Shown: positions 34,824 to 41,832 of the stretch, one piece after another
How positions within the stretch are numbered: the stretch's first letter is position 1
Layout: the number at the start of each line of letters is the position of its first letter
From: Amycolatopsis australiensis
Lineage (GTDB): Bacteria; Actinomycetota; Actinomycetes; Mycobacteriales; Pseudonocardiaceae
NCBI RefSeq assembly: GCF_900119165.1
Contig: NZ_FPJG01000002.1
Span: forward strand, 1 to 64,000
Length of the DNA: 64,000 bases
Direction of reading: 5' to 3'
Position numbers and translations under genes: made by a program
Notes under the pieces: generated by a model
What the model was told of the DNA's origin: nothing
The model's input: only the letters and a program-made list of their open reading frames with translations
Database searches by the model: none

Positions 34824-34844
34824 GGTGTAATCCCGGATTACACC
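34824..34844. repeat. parS-like palindrome upstream of parA, copy d
   Basis: Perfect 10+1+10 palindrome with arms GGTGTAATCC and GGATTACACC; 15-bp core at 34827-34841. Intergenic. Confidence 0.85.
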
Positions 34845-34860
34845 CCCGACGCCGCCGGAG

Positions 34861-34877
34861 GGTTGTGGTCCGGGTTT
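34861..34877 (+). repeat. Polar 17-bp motif, copy 3 (rightward)
   Basis: GGTTGTGGTCCGGGTTT, 17 bp from parS-like copy d and 9 bp from a dispersed repeat copy. Confidence 0.75.
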
Positions 34878-34886
34878 CCGCGCCGC

Positions 34887-34903
34887 TGATGCCGCCTGCA
34901 TCA
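34887..34903. repeat. Dispersed 17-bp palindrome, copy 17
   Basis: TGATGCCGCCTGCATCA, in the ~380-bp gap between parA and the gene ending at 35074. Confidence 0.85.
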
Positions 34904-35019
34904 CGAGCAGTTGCCGCCGCTACCGTGAAGCCAGAGGACTTTGTCAGCCTCTACGGAGTCGGGTGCTGTCCAAAGGGGACGGCCAGCACCCGACTCCGGT
35001 CGCGGCAGCAGGCCCTCGC

Positions 35020-35036
35020 CGATGCCGCCTGAATCA
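35020..35036. repeat. Dispersed 17-bp palindrome, copy 18
   Basis: CGATGCCGCCTGAATCA, 38 bp beyond the stop of the leftward gene ending at 35074. Confidence 0.85.
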
Positions 35037-35073
35037 CGCGTTCAGCGACGACGCCCCCGAGACAGCCGCAGCA

Positions 35074-35634
35074 CTACTGATCCGCGTCGTTTCGCACAAC
35101 GAGTTCCCGAAGCGAGACCGGCTCGCCGGAACCAAGCCGTACGGCCTCGTCCGCGGACTGCGGCGTCGGCCCGAACCTCAGCCGCGGGCACTGCTCGCAC
35201 AACTCCGCAGCATCGTCCACCTGCCACGGACGTCCGCAACCCTCGCACGCTCCCAAGCCCAGCAACTCCGCCTCGGCCCGAGGGGTGATCGTCGGAATCC
35301 CGTGAGCCCACCTGGTTCGCGCGCCCAGCACCGAGAACATCAGCCCCGCCATCCGCGCCGCATGCTTCCACGTCGGGTCATCGGTCCCGCCGGCCAACTG
35401 CTCGTACAGCCGGGACGCCGCAGAGAACCCGGCCTGCTTGAGGTACGGATCATCGTCCTGGCGGTACGCCTGCTCCGCCTCGTCCAGCAGGAGGCTCAGC
35501 TCCGCCGACACGGCGGACGCGCCATCGACGTCCCGCCGAGAACCGGTCCGGCCGCTTTGCGCGCGGACGTAAAACTCGTTCCCCTCACGAGCCTTCACCC
35601 GCCGACGTCGTTTGCTGCCTGCGTTCTGGGTCAT
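35074..35634 (-). CDS. hypothetical zinc-ribbon protein, 186 aa
   Basis: ATG 35634 follows GAGAGGC. Basic N-terminus (SKRRRRVKAREGNEF), helical middle (ELSLLLDEAEQAYRQDDD) and, near residue 130, a likely zinc knuckle CEGCGRPWQVDDAAELCEQC (CxxC-x13-CxxC). No enzyme motif. Last gene of a three-gene leftward operon with two tiny membrane/exported proteins; spacing to the preceding stop is 9 bp. Confidence 0.65.
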   Translation of the reverse strand: MTQNAGSKRRRRVKAREGNEFYVRAQSGRTGSRRDVDGASAVSAELSLLLDEAEQAYRQDDDPYLKQAGFSAASRLYEQLAGGTDDPTWKHAARMAGLMFSVLGARTRWAHGIPTITPRAEAELLGLGACEGCGRPWQVDDAAELCEQCPRLRFGPTPQSADEAVRLGSGEPVSLRELVVRNDADQ

Positions 35635-35643
35635 GATCGCCTC

Positions 35644-35922
35644 TCACGGCCGGAACCCACGCCATCCGACCGGCCACGATCGACCACAGTCCAATGGGTA
35701 CTTGACGTGCACGTGAGTCCCCAGCCCGCCCGACGGCGAGCATCGACCCTTGTCCTCGTCACCGTCGTGCCCTGCGTGGGAGGGCGACGGCTCGGAAGCA
35801 GGCAGCGACGTGCGGCAGCCAGGAAACCAGGCTATCGCAGGCAGCAGCACCGATACCCCGCAGATCAGCAGCCCCGCCGTGCGGTTGTGGTCCGGGTTTC
35901 GGCGCCCGGAGGCCGAGGTCAC
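35644..35922 (-). CDS. Small exported or lipoprotein-like protein, 92 aa
   Basis: GTG 35922 overlaps the stop of the upstream gene (GTGA), so translation is coupled. A hydrophobic segment (AGLLICGVSVLLPAIAWFPG) ends at a cysteine, possibly lipidated but not a classical lipobox. The remaining ~60 residues are histidine/aspartate-rich (SHAGHDGDEDKG) with two further cysteines. Function unknown. A copy of the polar motif overlaps its 5' end (35883-35899). Confidence 0.5.
   Translation of the reverse strand: MTSASGRRNPDHNRTAGLLICGVSVLLPAIAWFPGCRTSLPASEPSPSHAGHDGDEDKGRCSPSGGLGTHVHVKYPLDCGRSWPVGWRGFRP
35883..35899 (+). repeat. Polar 17-bp motif, copy 4 (rightward)
   Basis: GGTTGTGGTCCGGGTTT, within the coding region of the small exported protein. 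Confidence 0.7.
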
Positions 35923-36113
35923 AGCAAGCCGACCTGGTGCAGCTTCAGCAGCGCACCCGCGACGCCCGGCGCAGCCCCGATCAGCAGCATCCGCAGCACG
36001 CGGACCGCGCGATCACCGCGGCGGTGGTTGCGATCGAGCACCGCGACCACGGCAACGAACGAGATCAGCAGCAACACGTAGCCTGCCGCCACCGCGATGA
36101 GCCACTCCGGCAT
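35919..36113 (-). CDS. Small membrane protein, 64 aa
   Basis: ATG 36113 follows GAGGAAGG. One strong transmembrane helix (AVAAGYVLLLISFVAVVAVL), then a basic loop (DRNHRRGDRAVRVLR) and a second weaker hydrophobic segment. Resembles small holin-like or plasmid membrane peptides in size but has no diagnostic motif. First gene of the leftward three-gene operon. Confidence 0.6.
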   Translation of the reverse strand: MPEWLIAVAAGYVLLLISFVAVVAVLDRNHRRGDRAVRVLRMLLIGAAPGVAGALLKLHQVGLL

Positions 36114-36395
36114 CGCACACCTTCCTCACCTTCAAAGATCAAGGCGAGGGCACGACCTTCGGGGCCCGCTCCGCTTCCTACCCAGTGACGGCACGAAGCA
36201 CAAGCGGCGCACTCTTCGGCACGCCGAAACGGAGATGCTGAACAGCCGAAACAGGGTGCGGGGTTCGCAGGCCGCGACGAAGTTCGCCTACCCGAGGGGT
36301 CGAGCGGGCCAGGTGTCGACCAGCGCGGACACCTGCCGAAGATGGGTGACGTCGGCACAGCGCGGCGGAAACCGGCCAGCCGGTCGTGCCGCCGG

Positions 36396-36965
36396 TCAGC
36401 GCAGGAGCTGCACGAGGGTGTCGATCAGCTCGAAGGGACCCCCCTCGCCGGCGGCGACGGCGGCGACGGTGTCCGACCGCTGTCTTCCATCGCCAAGCAG
36501 GTAGGGCTTGCTGACCTGGGCGATCAGCGGTTCCCCGTCGACGCCGACGGTCACGTAGAGGGCGGTCGTGTCCACGAGCCGGGCCATCGTGGTGGTCAGC
36601 ACGCGCGGGTTGGGACTGGCGAAGCGCCAGCCGCTACCGAGGTACAGCGCGCGCGCCTCCGGGTCCACCGTGGCCCAACGGCGGTCACCGCCGCGCAGAT
36701 GACGAGGATCGCCGCCCGCCGCCCGCAGCGCCTTCGTGGCCGCAGCAATCGACTTCCGCGGCGGCTTGTTGAAGTTGTGGGTCTGCGCGGTCTCATAGAG
36801 CACGAACCGGGTCCCCAACGGCTCAGACGGCAGCAGAAACAGGTGCAGCAAACCGTCGTTGCCGCTGCCACCCCCGGCTTGAACCAGACGAACCAGCAGC
36901 AGCCCGCGCAACCGCGCAAGGCCCTCGTCACCGAGCTGCTCGGTCAGGTGGTGCAGCGTCCGCAT
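36396..36965 (-). CDS. hypothetical protein, 189 aa
   Basis: Start set at ATG 36965 (MRTLHHLTEQLGDEGLARLR); the frame is open further upstream but without supporting signals. Soluble alpha/beta protein with LARLRGLLLVRLVQAGG, FVLYETAQTHNFNKPPRKSI and a C-terminal VTVGVDGEPLIAQVSKPYLLG. No family recognised. Downstream of, and co-oriented with, the DNA ligase gene. The 280-bp stretch 36114-36395 between it and the next leftward gene shows nothing notable. Confidence 0.55.
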   Translation of the reverse strand: MRTLHHLTEQLGDEGLARLRGLLLVRLVQAGGGSGNDGLLHLFLLPSEPLGTRFVLYETAQTHNFNKPPRKSIAAATKALRAAGGDPRHLRGGDRRWATVDPEARALYLGSGWRFASPNPRVLTTTMARLVDTTALYVTVGVDGEPLIAQVSKPYLLGDGRQRSDTVAAVAAGEGGPFELIDTLVQLLR

Positions 36966-37136
36966 GCCCTGCATTCGATCATGGGAAAGTCCCGACGGCA
37001 CGCGGAAAACCGGGCCTCGGGGGCAGGCTTCGTAACGCCCAGGACGGTCCCCCTGCACCGGCGTCCGGTGCACGTACTGACGGTCGGGATCACCGGGTCG
37101 TCACCGCCAGCCAGCGCGACGTCGCGGCGTCACCGC

Positions 37137-38114
37137 TCAGGCCCGAGGAACACCAACCGTCTCCGGCGGCTTGTCGAGGCGCAGTCCCTTGTACGCCGGC
37201 TTGCGGAGCCGCCCATCGGTCGAGACCTCGGCGTACTGCACATCCGCCACCAGGACCGGCTCCACCCAGCGCGCCACCCGCGAAAACTCCCGTGGAACCC
37301 CGGCGGCGAACGGCGAGGTCGTGCGCTCCAAGCCACCGAACCGCGACAGCAGCAGCTGCAGCATGTCGTCGGTGAAGCCGGTCCCCACGTTGCCCAGCCA
37401 CACCAACCGGCCGTCCGCGTCGTGCGCGCCGACGAGCAAGGCGCCGAACGTCCGGGCCCGGCGGCCGGTGCCAGGCAACCACCCGCCGATGATGACCTCG
37501 GTCGTCGGCCGCAGCGGCACCTTGATCCACGCCGAGCTCCGCTCGCCGGGCCGGTACGGCGCATCCGCCCGCTTCGCGACGATGCCCTCCAGGCCGTGCT
37601 CGGCGGCGACCTCCAGCATGGTCGCGGGGTCGACGTCCGGGAACGCCGGCGGCGTCGTCACGTGGTCCTCCGCCAGCTTCAGGTCGTCGAGCAGATCCCG
37701 GCGCCGGTGGTACGGCAGCGCGGTCGTCGATTCGCCGTCGAGGGCCAGGACGTCGAAGACGTACAGGAACGCCGGCACCGCAGCCAGCAGCGCCCGAGAC
37801 GGACGCTGGACATGCATCCGGCGCTGCAACAATCCGAATCGCGGACGGCCGTCCTCGAGCGCCACGATCTCGCCGTCGAGCACCGCGTCGCGGCCGTTCA
37901 GCAGCTCTGGCAGGTCCGCCAATTCCGGGTACGTCGAGGTGATCGGCGTCTGCCGACGCGAGAACACCTCCAGCCGCCCACCCGCCACGGCGGCGACCGC
38001 GCGGACGCCGTCCCACTTGAACTCCGTCCACCACCCCGGCCCGGACGGCGGCATGCCCAGCGTGGCCAGCATCGGCGCAACCGGTGCCAGCCGCCCAGAG
38101 CCTCCGGCCGCCAT
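37137..38114 (-). CDS. ATP-dependent DNA ligase (LigC/LigD-like), 325 aa
   Basis: Seals nicks using ATP. Start ATG 38114 (an upstream in-frame TTG/GTG is possible). Adenylation domain: EFKWDGVRA contains the active-site lysine (motif I, KxDG), FSRRQTPIT is motif Ia-like, VLDGEIVAL is motif III-like, YVFDVLALDG is motif IIIa, EGIVAKRADAPY is motif IV and WIKVPLRP is motif V. An OB-fold follows (GALLVGAHDADGRLVWLGNVGTGF). Length fits stand-alone LigC-type ligases. Plasmid copies could support repair or replication alongside the DnaE2-like polymerase at 52.5-55.9 kb. Confidence 0.93.
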   Translation of the reverse strand: MAAGGSGRLAPVAPMLATLGMPPSGPGWWTEFKWDGVRAVAAVAGGRLEVFSRRQTPITSTYPELADLPELLNGRDAVLDGEIVALEDGRPRFGLLQRRMHVQRPSRALLAAVPAFLYVFDVLALDGESTTALPYHRRRDLLDDLKLAEDHVTTPPAFPDVDPATMLEVAAEHGLEGIVAKRADAPYRPGERSSAWIKVPLRPTTEVIIGGWLPGTGRRARTFGALLVGAHDADGRLVWLGNVGTGFTDDMLQLLLSRFGGLERTTSPFAAGVPREFSRVARWVEPVLVADVQYAEVSTDGRLRKPAYKGLRLDKPPETVGVPRA

Positions 38115-38242
38115 ACCCGCAATCGTCACCCGAACAGCCCAACAGCGCAAAGTGACGTCCAGAAGCGACAGTCAGGGACTCCCGCGCAGCCAGGCCACAG
38201 CTTCCAGCTCGACCGGGCGAACTCGGACGGGCAGTCGGTCCC

Positions 38243-38440
38243 GTGGAACAGCTCGTGGTCATCGTCGCCAGCTTGATAGCGCTGGTCGTCATCATGGCCG
38301 TGATCCGGAAGACGCCGCCGATGCGGCTGCTGCTGACGCTCAGCCTGCTTCTGCTCGCCGTGCTCGCGCTGGGCGTCGGCAGCCCGGAGATGTTCGGGCA
38401 TCATCGTCGACGCGTTCAAAGCCGTCTACGGCCGCTGAGC
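38243..38440 (+). CDS. Small membrane protein, likely frameshifted, about 64 aa
   Basis: GTG 38243. The product has two hydrophobic helices (VVIVASLIALVVIMAVI and LLLTLSLLLLAVLALGVG). The annotated frame runs to 38479 with an unnatural arginine-rich end. Shifting by one base at the GGG near 38396 instead gives MFG-IIVDAFKAVYGR and a stop at 38438, a plausible natural terminus, so a one-base insertion or sequencing error is likely. Divergent from the ligase gene. Unknown function. Confidence 0.5.
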
Positions 38441-38466
38441 GGCAGGCATCGCACCGCGGATCGAGG

Positions 38467-38483
38467 TGATCCAGCATGAATCA
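38467..38483. repeat. Dispersed 17-bp palindrome, copy 19
   Basis: TGATCCAGCATGAATCA, extended by GAGG/CCTC arms into a hairpin; intergenic between convergent genes. Confidence 0.85.
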
Positions 38484-38539
38484 CCTCGAACCGGCGGATG
38501 CCGCAGCCCACGCCCAACAGCGAACGCGCGTGGCTGGCT

Positions 38540-38554
38540 GTAATCCCGGATTAC
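38540..38554. repeat. parS-like palindrome, copy e
   Basis: GTAATCCCGGATTAC, perfect 15-bp core, 3.7 kb right of copy d. A polar-motif copy follows 31 bp later, the same pairing as at 34.8 kb. Confidence 0.8.
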
Positions 38555-38585
38555 GCCCGTGCACGGCTGACGCCCGCCCGCGCCG

Positions 38586-38602
38586 GTTTGTGGTCCGGGT
38601 TT
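38586..38602 (+). repeat. Polar 17-bp motif, copy 5 (rightward)
   Basis: GTTTGTGGTCCGGGTTT, one base from the other copies; follows parS-like copy e. Confidence 0.7.
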
Positions 38603-38631
38603 GCGAGAACGCGCCCGAGATGGCGAGTCGG

Positions 38632-38802
38632 TCAGCCGTCCTGGGCGACGGCCGGCTCCGCCGCCGCACGCCGTTCGAGGATGGCGGCGGCTTTCTCGCG
38701 CCACTCCTGCGCCTGCGGGCTGGTGTCGTCCGGATCGGTCAACTCGGCCGCTCGGAGGGTGTAGTACTCGGCCCGTTCCCGACACATCTCGCGAAGCCCC
38801 AC
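38632..38802 (-). CDS. hypothetical small protein, 56 aa
   Basis: GTG 38802 follows AAAGGG. The short helical peptide (VGLREMCRERAEYYTLRAAE, then QEWREKAAAILERRAAAEP) looks like a helical hairpin. No family recognised. Last gene of the leftward operon starting at 40545. Confidence 0.5.
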   Translation of the reverse strand: MGLREMCRERAEYYTLRAAELTDPDDTSPQAQEWREKAAAILERRAAAEPAVAQDG

Positions 38803-38862
38803 GCGATCACCCTTTCCACACAACGAATCGAGCGGACCTGCTCGGCCCGGCGAGCCGCCATC

Positions 38863-39657
38863 TCACCGAGCCTCGCGCCGCTCCCGCAGCTCCGAGGCCA
38901 GCAGGTGAAGCGCAGCAAACCCGATGGCTCCCAAGCCCGCCACACCATCGTGCTGCACGGCGAAGGCATCCACCAGTGCGTCGGCGGCCGCCGGATCGCC
39001 AGCCATGTGCCACGCGACCGCGAGCATGGCGGCCAGCTCGGCCGTCGCCGGCGGGACGTGGGCGCCCGGCCCGACCATTCCGATCGGCTCGAGACCCTCC
39101 ACCTCCGCCAGCGCATCGGCCAGCAACCGCGGCGCGACGTGAGCCAGCCGCCGAAGGCGCTCCTCGCCCACGGGTGAGGGCTCACGCCCGATCCAGTCAG
39201 TCAGCTGTTCGTGCGCCGCCGGGGGATCCTCGACTGCGAGCGTCGCGAAGCGGAGCACCAACGCGCTGTCGGCATCGTCGTCGGATCGGCCAAGCTCGGC
39301 GAGCAGCCCATCCGGGCCAAGCAGCGGTCGGCCCCAAGCTCGCGCGACTTCGTCGGCGCGGGCCAGCCACTGCTCGCGCGTGTCCGGGCCCTCCATCGGC
39401 GCGCCCCAGATCTCGGCGATCTCGTCGGCCCGCAGCGGCCGGTTCCAGTCGTCGACACCGATGTTCTCCGGTTGCGGAGCCCGGTCGACCAGCTGCCGCA
39501 CCAGCCCCAGGTCGCACGGCTCCAGCGGCGGCCGCGGAGCGAAGATCGCCTCCACCAAGTCGATGATCAGCTCGTCGTCCGCGCGGGACGGGCGTACGTG
39601 ACGGGCGAACTCGCCTTCGTGCAGGACCTCGAACTTCGGCCGCTGATAAGTGGCCAC
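38863..39657 (-). CDS. hypothetical protein, 264 aa
   Basis: GTG 39657 with GGAG upstream. The product is acidic. The N-terminal region (FEVLHEGEFARHVRPSRADDE) is followed by an alpha-helical repeat-like body (LAELGRSDDDADSALVLRFATLA, LRRLAHVAPRLLADALAEVE) ending in an alanine-rich AAMLAVAWHMAGDPAAADALVDAF segment that resembles a tetratricopeptide-type pair. This C-terminal part is reminiscent of DUF4192-type actinomycete proteins, but I cannot confirm it. Soluble, unknown function; third in the leftward operon. Confidence 0.6.
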   Translation of the reverse strand: MATYQRPKFEVLHEGEFARHVRPSRADDELIIDLVEAIFAPRPPLEPCDLGLVRQLVDRAPQPENIGVDDWNRPLRADEIAEIWGAPMEGPDTREQWLARADEVARAWGRPLLGPDGLLAELGRSDDDADSALVLRFATLAVEDPPAAHEQLTDWIGREPSPVGEERLRRLAHVAPRLLADALAEVEGLEPIGMVGPGAHVPPATAELAAMLAVAWHMAGDPAAADALVDAFAVQHDGVAGLGAIGFAALHLLASELRERREAR

Positions 39658-39700
39658 GGGAACTCCGTTTCCCTCGAAGAGCGTCCGTCGAGTTGTCAGA

Positions 39701-40189
39701 TCATCCAGGCCCCGCGCCGCGTCCGCCGTCCGACTCGCCGAGCCGGACCCCAGCCGAGCTCACCGTGGCGGCCTTCGCCAGCAGCACCACCAGTCGCTGC
39801 GCCCACTCGGCCGCACCGGCGAAATCGCCGACTGCCCGCGCGCGGTTCATCTGCTCCACGCACGCATCGACGCTCACCGCGTCCTCCGCCGGCGACACCA
39901 GCTCGGCGCCGCGGACCACGACGACATTCGATTGTCCCGCAGCGCCGGCAAGTCCTGCGCGGGTGAACCGCCACCGCGGGCCACCCGCTAGCGGCTCCAG
40001 CACCACGGGCAGGTCGCCGTGCCGGTCGACGTCCCTGCCGAGCTGCTCCACCAACGCCCGGAACGTGCCCGGCTTGGCCACCGTCCGCTCCGGCCTCTCC
40101 CCCTCACCCCGCTCGGGGGCGGGCGCGGGCGAACCGCCGATGCCGCCTGCATCACCCGGCGCGCGATCGGAGCCCCACGGCGACGTCAT
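39701..40189 (-). CDS. hypothetical protein, 162 aa
   Basis: ATG 40189 overlaps the upstream stop (ATGA), so translation is coupled. Proline/glycine-rich N-terminus containing a dispersed repeat copy (40138), then GTFRALVEQLGRDVDRHGDL and PVVLEPLAGGPRWRF, and a helical C-terminus (VEQMNRARAVGDFAGAAEWA) resembling a single TPR-like hairpin. No family recognised. Confidence 0.55.
   Translation of the reverse strand: MTSPWGSDRAPGDAGGIGGSPAPAPERGEGERPERTVAKPGTFRALVEQLGRDVDRHGDLPVVLEPLAGGPRWRFTRAGLAGAAGQSNVVVVRGAELVSPAEDAVSVDACVEQMNRARAVGDFAGAAEWAQRLVVLLAKAATVSSAGVRLGESDGGRGAGPG
40138..40154. repeat. Dispersed 17-bp palindrome, copy 20
   Basis: CGATGCCGCCTGCATCA, within the 5' part of the 39701-40189 gene. 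Confidence 0.8.
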
Positions 40190-40545
40190 GCAGGCTTGGC
40201 CTCCGGCTGCAGGTCCTCGTGATCGTCGGGGAGAACGGCGATCGGCGCCATGACCAGCGCAGGCCGGCCGTAGTACATCGCCGCAGACGGAATTCCCCGC
40301 TGAGCATCCTTCCATACCGTGGAAAGCTGGGGCCGGAAATCGGATCCTGGCAGCTCCGTCAGCGCCTCAGGGTCCATCCCCAGCTTCCGTGCCGTCGTCT
40401 CCCACCTGGCCGGCGACATCGCGACCGCGATCGGTTTGAAGCCGCCCGGTGCGCGTTGCCAGACGACCACGATCTCGTCCTGAACCTCCACCGATTCCTT
40501 GAATTCGCCCCAGTGCTTGTAAACCCAGGTTGATGTTGTACGCAC
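40186..40545 (-). CDS. hypothetical protein, 119 aa; possibly leaderless
   Basis: GTG 40545 has no ribosome-binding site; instead a TAAATT (-10-like) in the shared promoter repeat lies 7 nt upstream, so the mRNA may start at or near the start codon, as many actinomycete leaderless transcripts do. Small mixed alpha/beta protein (VQDEIVVVWQRAPGGFKPIAVAM, SPARWETTARKLGMDPEAL). First gene of a leftward operon of five (40545 to 38632). Confidence 0.6.
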   Translation of the reverse strand: MRTTSTWVYKHWGEFKESVEVQDEIVVVWQRAPGGFKPIAVAMSPARWETTARKLGMDPEALTELPGSDFRPQLSTVWKDAQRGIPSAAMYYGRPALVMAPIAVLPDDHEDLQPEAKPA

Positions 40546-40551
40546 GGCTCA

Positions 40552-40569
40552 AATTTACCAGATTAACGA
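40552..40569 (-). promoter_or_regulatory. Shared promoter/operator repeat, copy 1 (leftward)
   Basis: On the minus strand CGTTAATCT then GGTAAATTT, two 9-bp direct repeats. Same family as at 40896 and 43857. Contains the -10-like TAAATT and lies directly before the 40545 start. Confidence 0.65.
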
Positions 40570-40696
40570 CATTGGTGCCACAGTGGCGAGGGGTTCTGTT
40601 TCGCCGGTGTTCCACGGGGGCTTCGCCGCCCCCGGACCCCCGCAGGCACTCCCGGAGAGAGGGGAAAAGCTTTACCGGTCCCGTTTTCGAGGTGGC

Positions 40697-40836
40697 TGGG
40701 GTTTGGTGCTCTCTCCGATCGGCCCCCAGGAGGTCTACCCGACAAGGACACGGGGTGCAACGAAAAAGCGCGTTGCACCCCGCGCCCTCGCCGGGTAGAT
40801 CCGCCCGCAGGCCGATCGGAGAGAGCACCAAACCCC
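40697..40836. repeat. 140-bp nested inverted repeat; candidate origin structure
   Basis: Three stems nest within each other: an outer perfect 27-bp stem (40697-40723 with 40810-40836, ends GGGGTTTGG and CCAAACCCC), a middle 8-bp stem TCTACCCG/CGGGTAGA (40734-40741, 40792-40799) and an inner 12-bp stem CGGGGTGCAACG/CGTTGCACCCCG (40751-40762, 40771-40782). It sits in a 425-bp non-coding gap between divergent genes, flanked on both sides by the 9-bp direct repeats. Such a layout fits a replication origin or single-strand initiation site; a large transcript structure or mobile-element remnant is an alternative. Confidence 0.75.
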
Positions 40837-40895
40837 CTCGTGGCAAGCAAGCCCGCCCGGTTGCGAATGTGACCCATGCCACTGTCTAGAAGTCT

Positions 40896-40922
40896 CGTAA
40901 ATCTCGTAAATCTGGTAAACTT
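40896..40922 (+). promoter_or_regulatory. Shared promoter/operator repeat, copy 2
   Basis: Three consecutive 9-bp direct repeats: CGTAAATCT, CGTAAATCT, GGTAAACTT. The last includes TAAACT, a -10-like hexamer, 50 bp upstream of the 40971 start. Confidence 0.7.
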
Positions 40923-40970
40923 CAGGGGTAAGGAAAAAGGGGAGGGAAACCTCAGGAAAGGGGGCCAGAA

Positions 40971-41324
40971 ATGGTCATCGAACACCCGAGCGGATACCCC
41001 GCGCCGAGTCGGCCGGACACCGCCGAATTGCAGATCATCGAGCGCGACGCCGAGGAGATCGGCTCGCTGCTGCAGGGGGTCGGGTTCGTGCTCGGCCGGT
41101 ACCCCGCCACCGGCGCGGCCTACCTCGAACACCGGGCGAGCGGGGTCACCCTCGCCCCGCGCGAACACGGCTACCGGATCCACTACCCCGCCCGCAACGA
41201 GCCGTACCACCTGGCACTCGTCGACCTCACCCGGCGCACCTCCCAGCGCACGACCGCCGAACTCGCCTACGTGATCACGCTGGGCGTCGCGGGCAGCTTC
41301 GCCAACATCCAGCCAGGCCGGTGA
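40971..41324 (+). CDS. hypothetical protein, 117 aa
   Basis: ATG 40971 follows AGGAAAGGGGG. Small alpha/beta protein: helical ELQIIERDAEEIGSLLQG then strands VGFVLGRYPATGAAYLEHRA and GVTLAPREHGYRIHYP. No family recognised. Expressed from the repeat-containing promoter at 40896. Its TGA stop is the first three bases of a dispersed repeat copy, and a tiny ORF begins there. Confidence 0.6.
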   Translation: MVIEHPSGYPAPSRPDTAELQIIERDAEEIGSLLQGVGFVLGRYPATGAAYLEHRASGVTLAPREHGYRIHYPARNEPYHLALVDLTRRTSQRTTAELAYVITLGVAGSFANIQPGR

Positions 41325-41338
41325 TGCAGCCGGAATCA
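41322..41338. repeat. Dispersed 17-bp palindrome, copy 21 (holds a stop codon)
   Basis: TGATGCAGCCGGAATCA; its TGA terminates the 40971 gene and its ATG (41324) can start the next small ORF. Confidence 0.88.
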
Positions 41339-41428
41339 CCGGAGGCCGACAACGCCGACGACCTCCCCGACGACTGCTCGCACGGGCAGGCCGAATACGA
41401 CGTGACCGGCAAACGCACGTACCACTAA
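41324..41428 (+). CDS. Possible small acidic protein, 34 aa
   Basis: ATG 41324 overlaps the preceding stop (TGATG). The product (MQPESPEADNADDLPDD...) is acidic with a single Cys-His-rich segment (DCSHGQAEYDVTGKRTYH). Too short to assign; supported by overlap and by lack of stops only. Confidence 0.35.
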   Translation: MQPESPEADNADDLPDDCSHGQAEYDVTGKRTYH

Positions 41429-41514
41429 CCGACGAAACGCCCCGGCCGGGGCTGCTCACCTACCACAGATCACCGCCCCGGCCGGGATTCCCTCGCAATG
41501 AAGGAGAACCCAGT

Positions 41515-41832
41515 ATGCACCGCCCGCCCTTGCCCACCGCCGCACGCCACATCAACCCTGGCGACGTGTTCAGTACCTGGCCCAACGGCCATGGCGCGCA
41601 CGTCGCCGCCAACACGGCGTGGAGCCGCGAACGCGAACTGGTCGGGATCGCCGTCGAAGACCTGGACCAGGTCTGGACCTTCCCGGACAACCACGTGCTC
41701 TACCTCATCCACGCCACGCGCGTGATGACGATCTGCTGCAGCGGATGCGGCATCGACAGTTCCCGCCTGGTCGACCTGGTCGACCTCGCGGCCGACCCGT
41801 CCGAGATGACGTGCAAGGGGTGCCGCCGATGA
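41515..41832 (+). CDS. hypothetical zinc-knuckle protein, 105 aa
   Basis: ATG 41515 follows GAAGGAGAA. N-terminal beta-rich domain (HINPGDVFSTWPNGHGAHVA, AVEDLDQVWTFPDNHVLYLI) followed by a CSGCG ... CKGC pair likely to bind zinc. Next gene overlaps its stop. Unknown function. Confidence 0.6.
   Translation: MHRPPLPTAARHINPGDVFSTWPNGHGAHVAANTAWSRERELVGIAVEDLDQVWTFPDNHVLYLIHATRVMTICCSGCGIDSSRLVDLVDLAADPSEMTCKGCRR

Noticed and set aside
32239..34900. Canonical parS (GTTTCACGTGAAAC)
   Set aside because: Not found near parAB; the GTAATCCSGGATTAC sites are the only recurrent palindromes there.
40697..40836. Telomere of a linear plasmid
   Set aside because: Nested palindromes occur in Streptomyces telomeres, but this one is internal, with normal genes on both sides, so an end is not indicated.
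40563..41459. Leftward 298-codon frame across the nested inverted repeat
   Set aside because: It runs through the palindromes and the promoter repeats and overlaps a better-supported rightward gene; its sequence is proline/arginine-rich without domain character.
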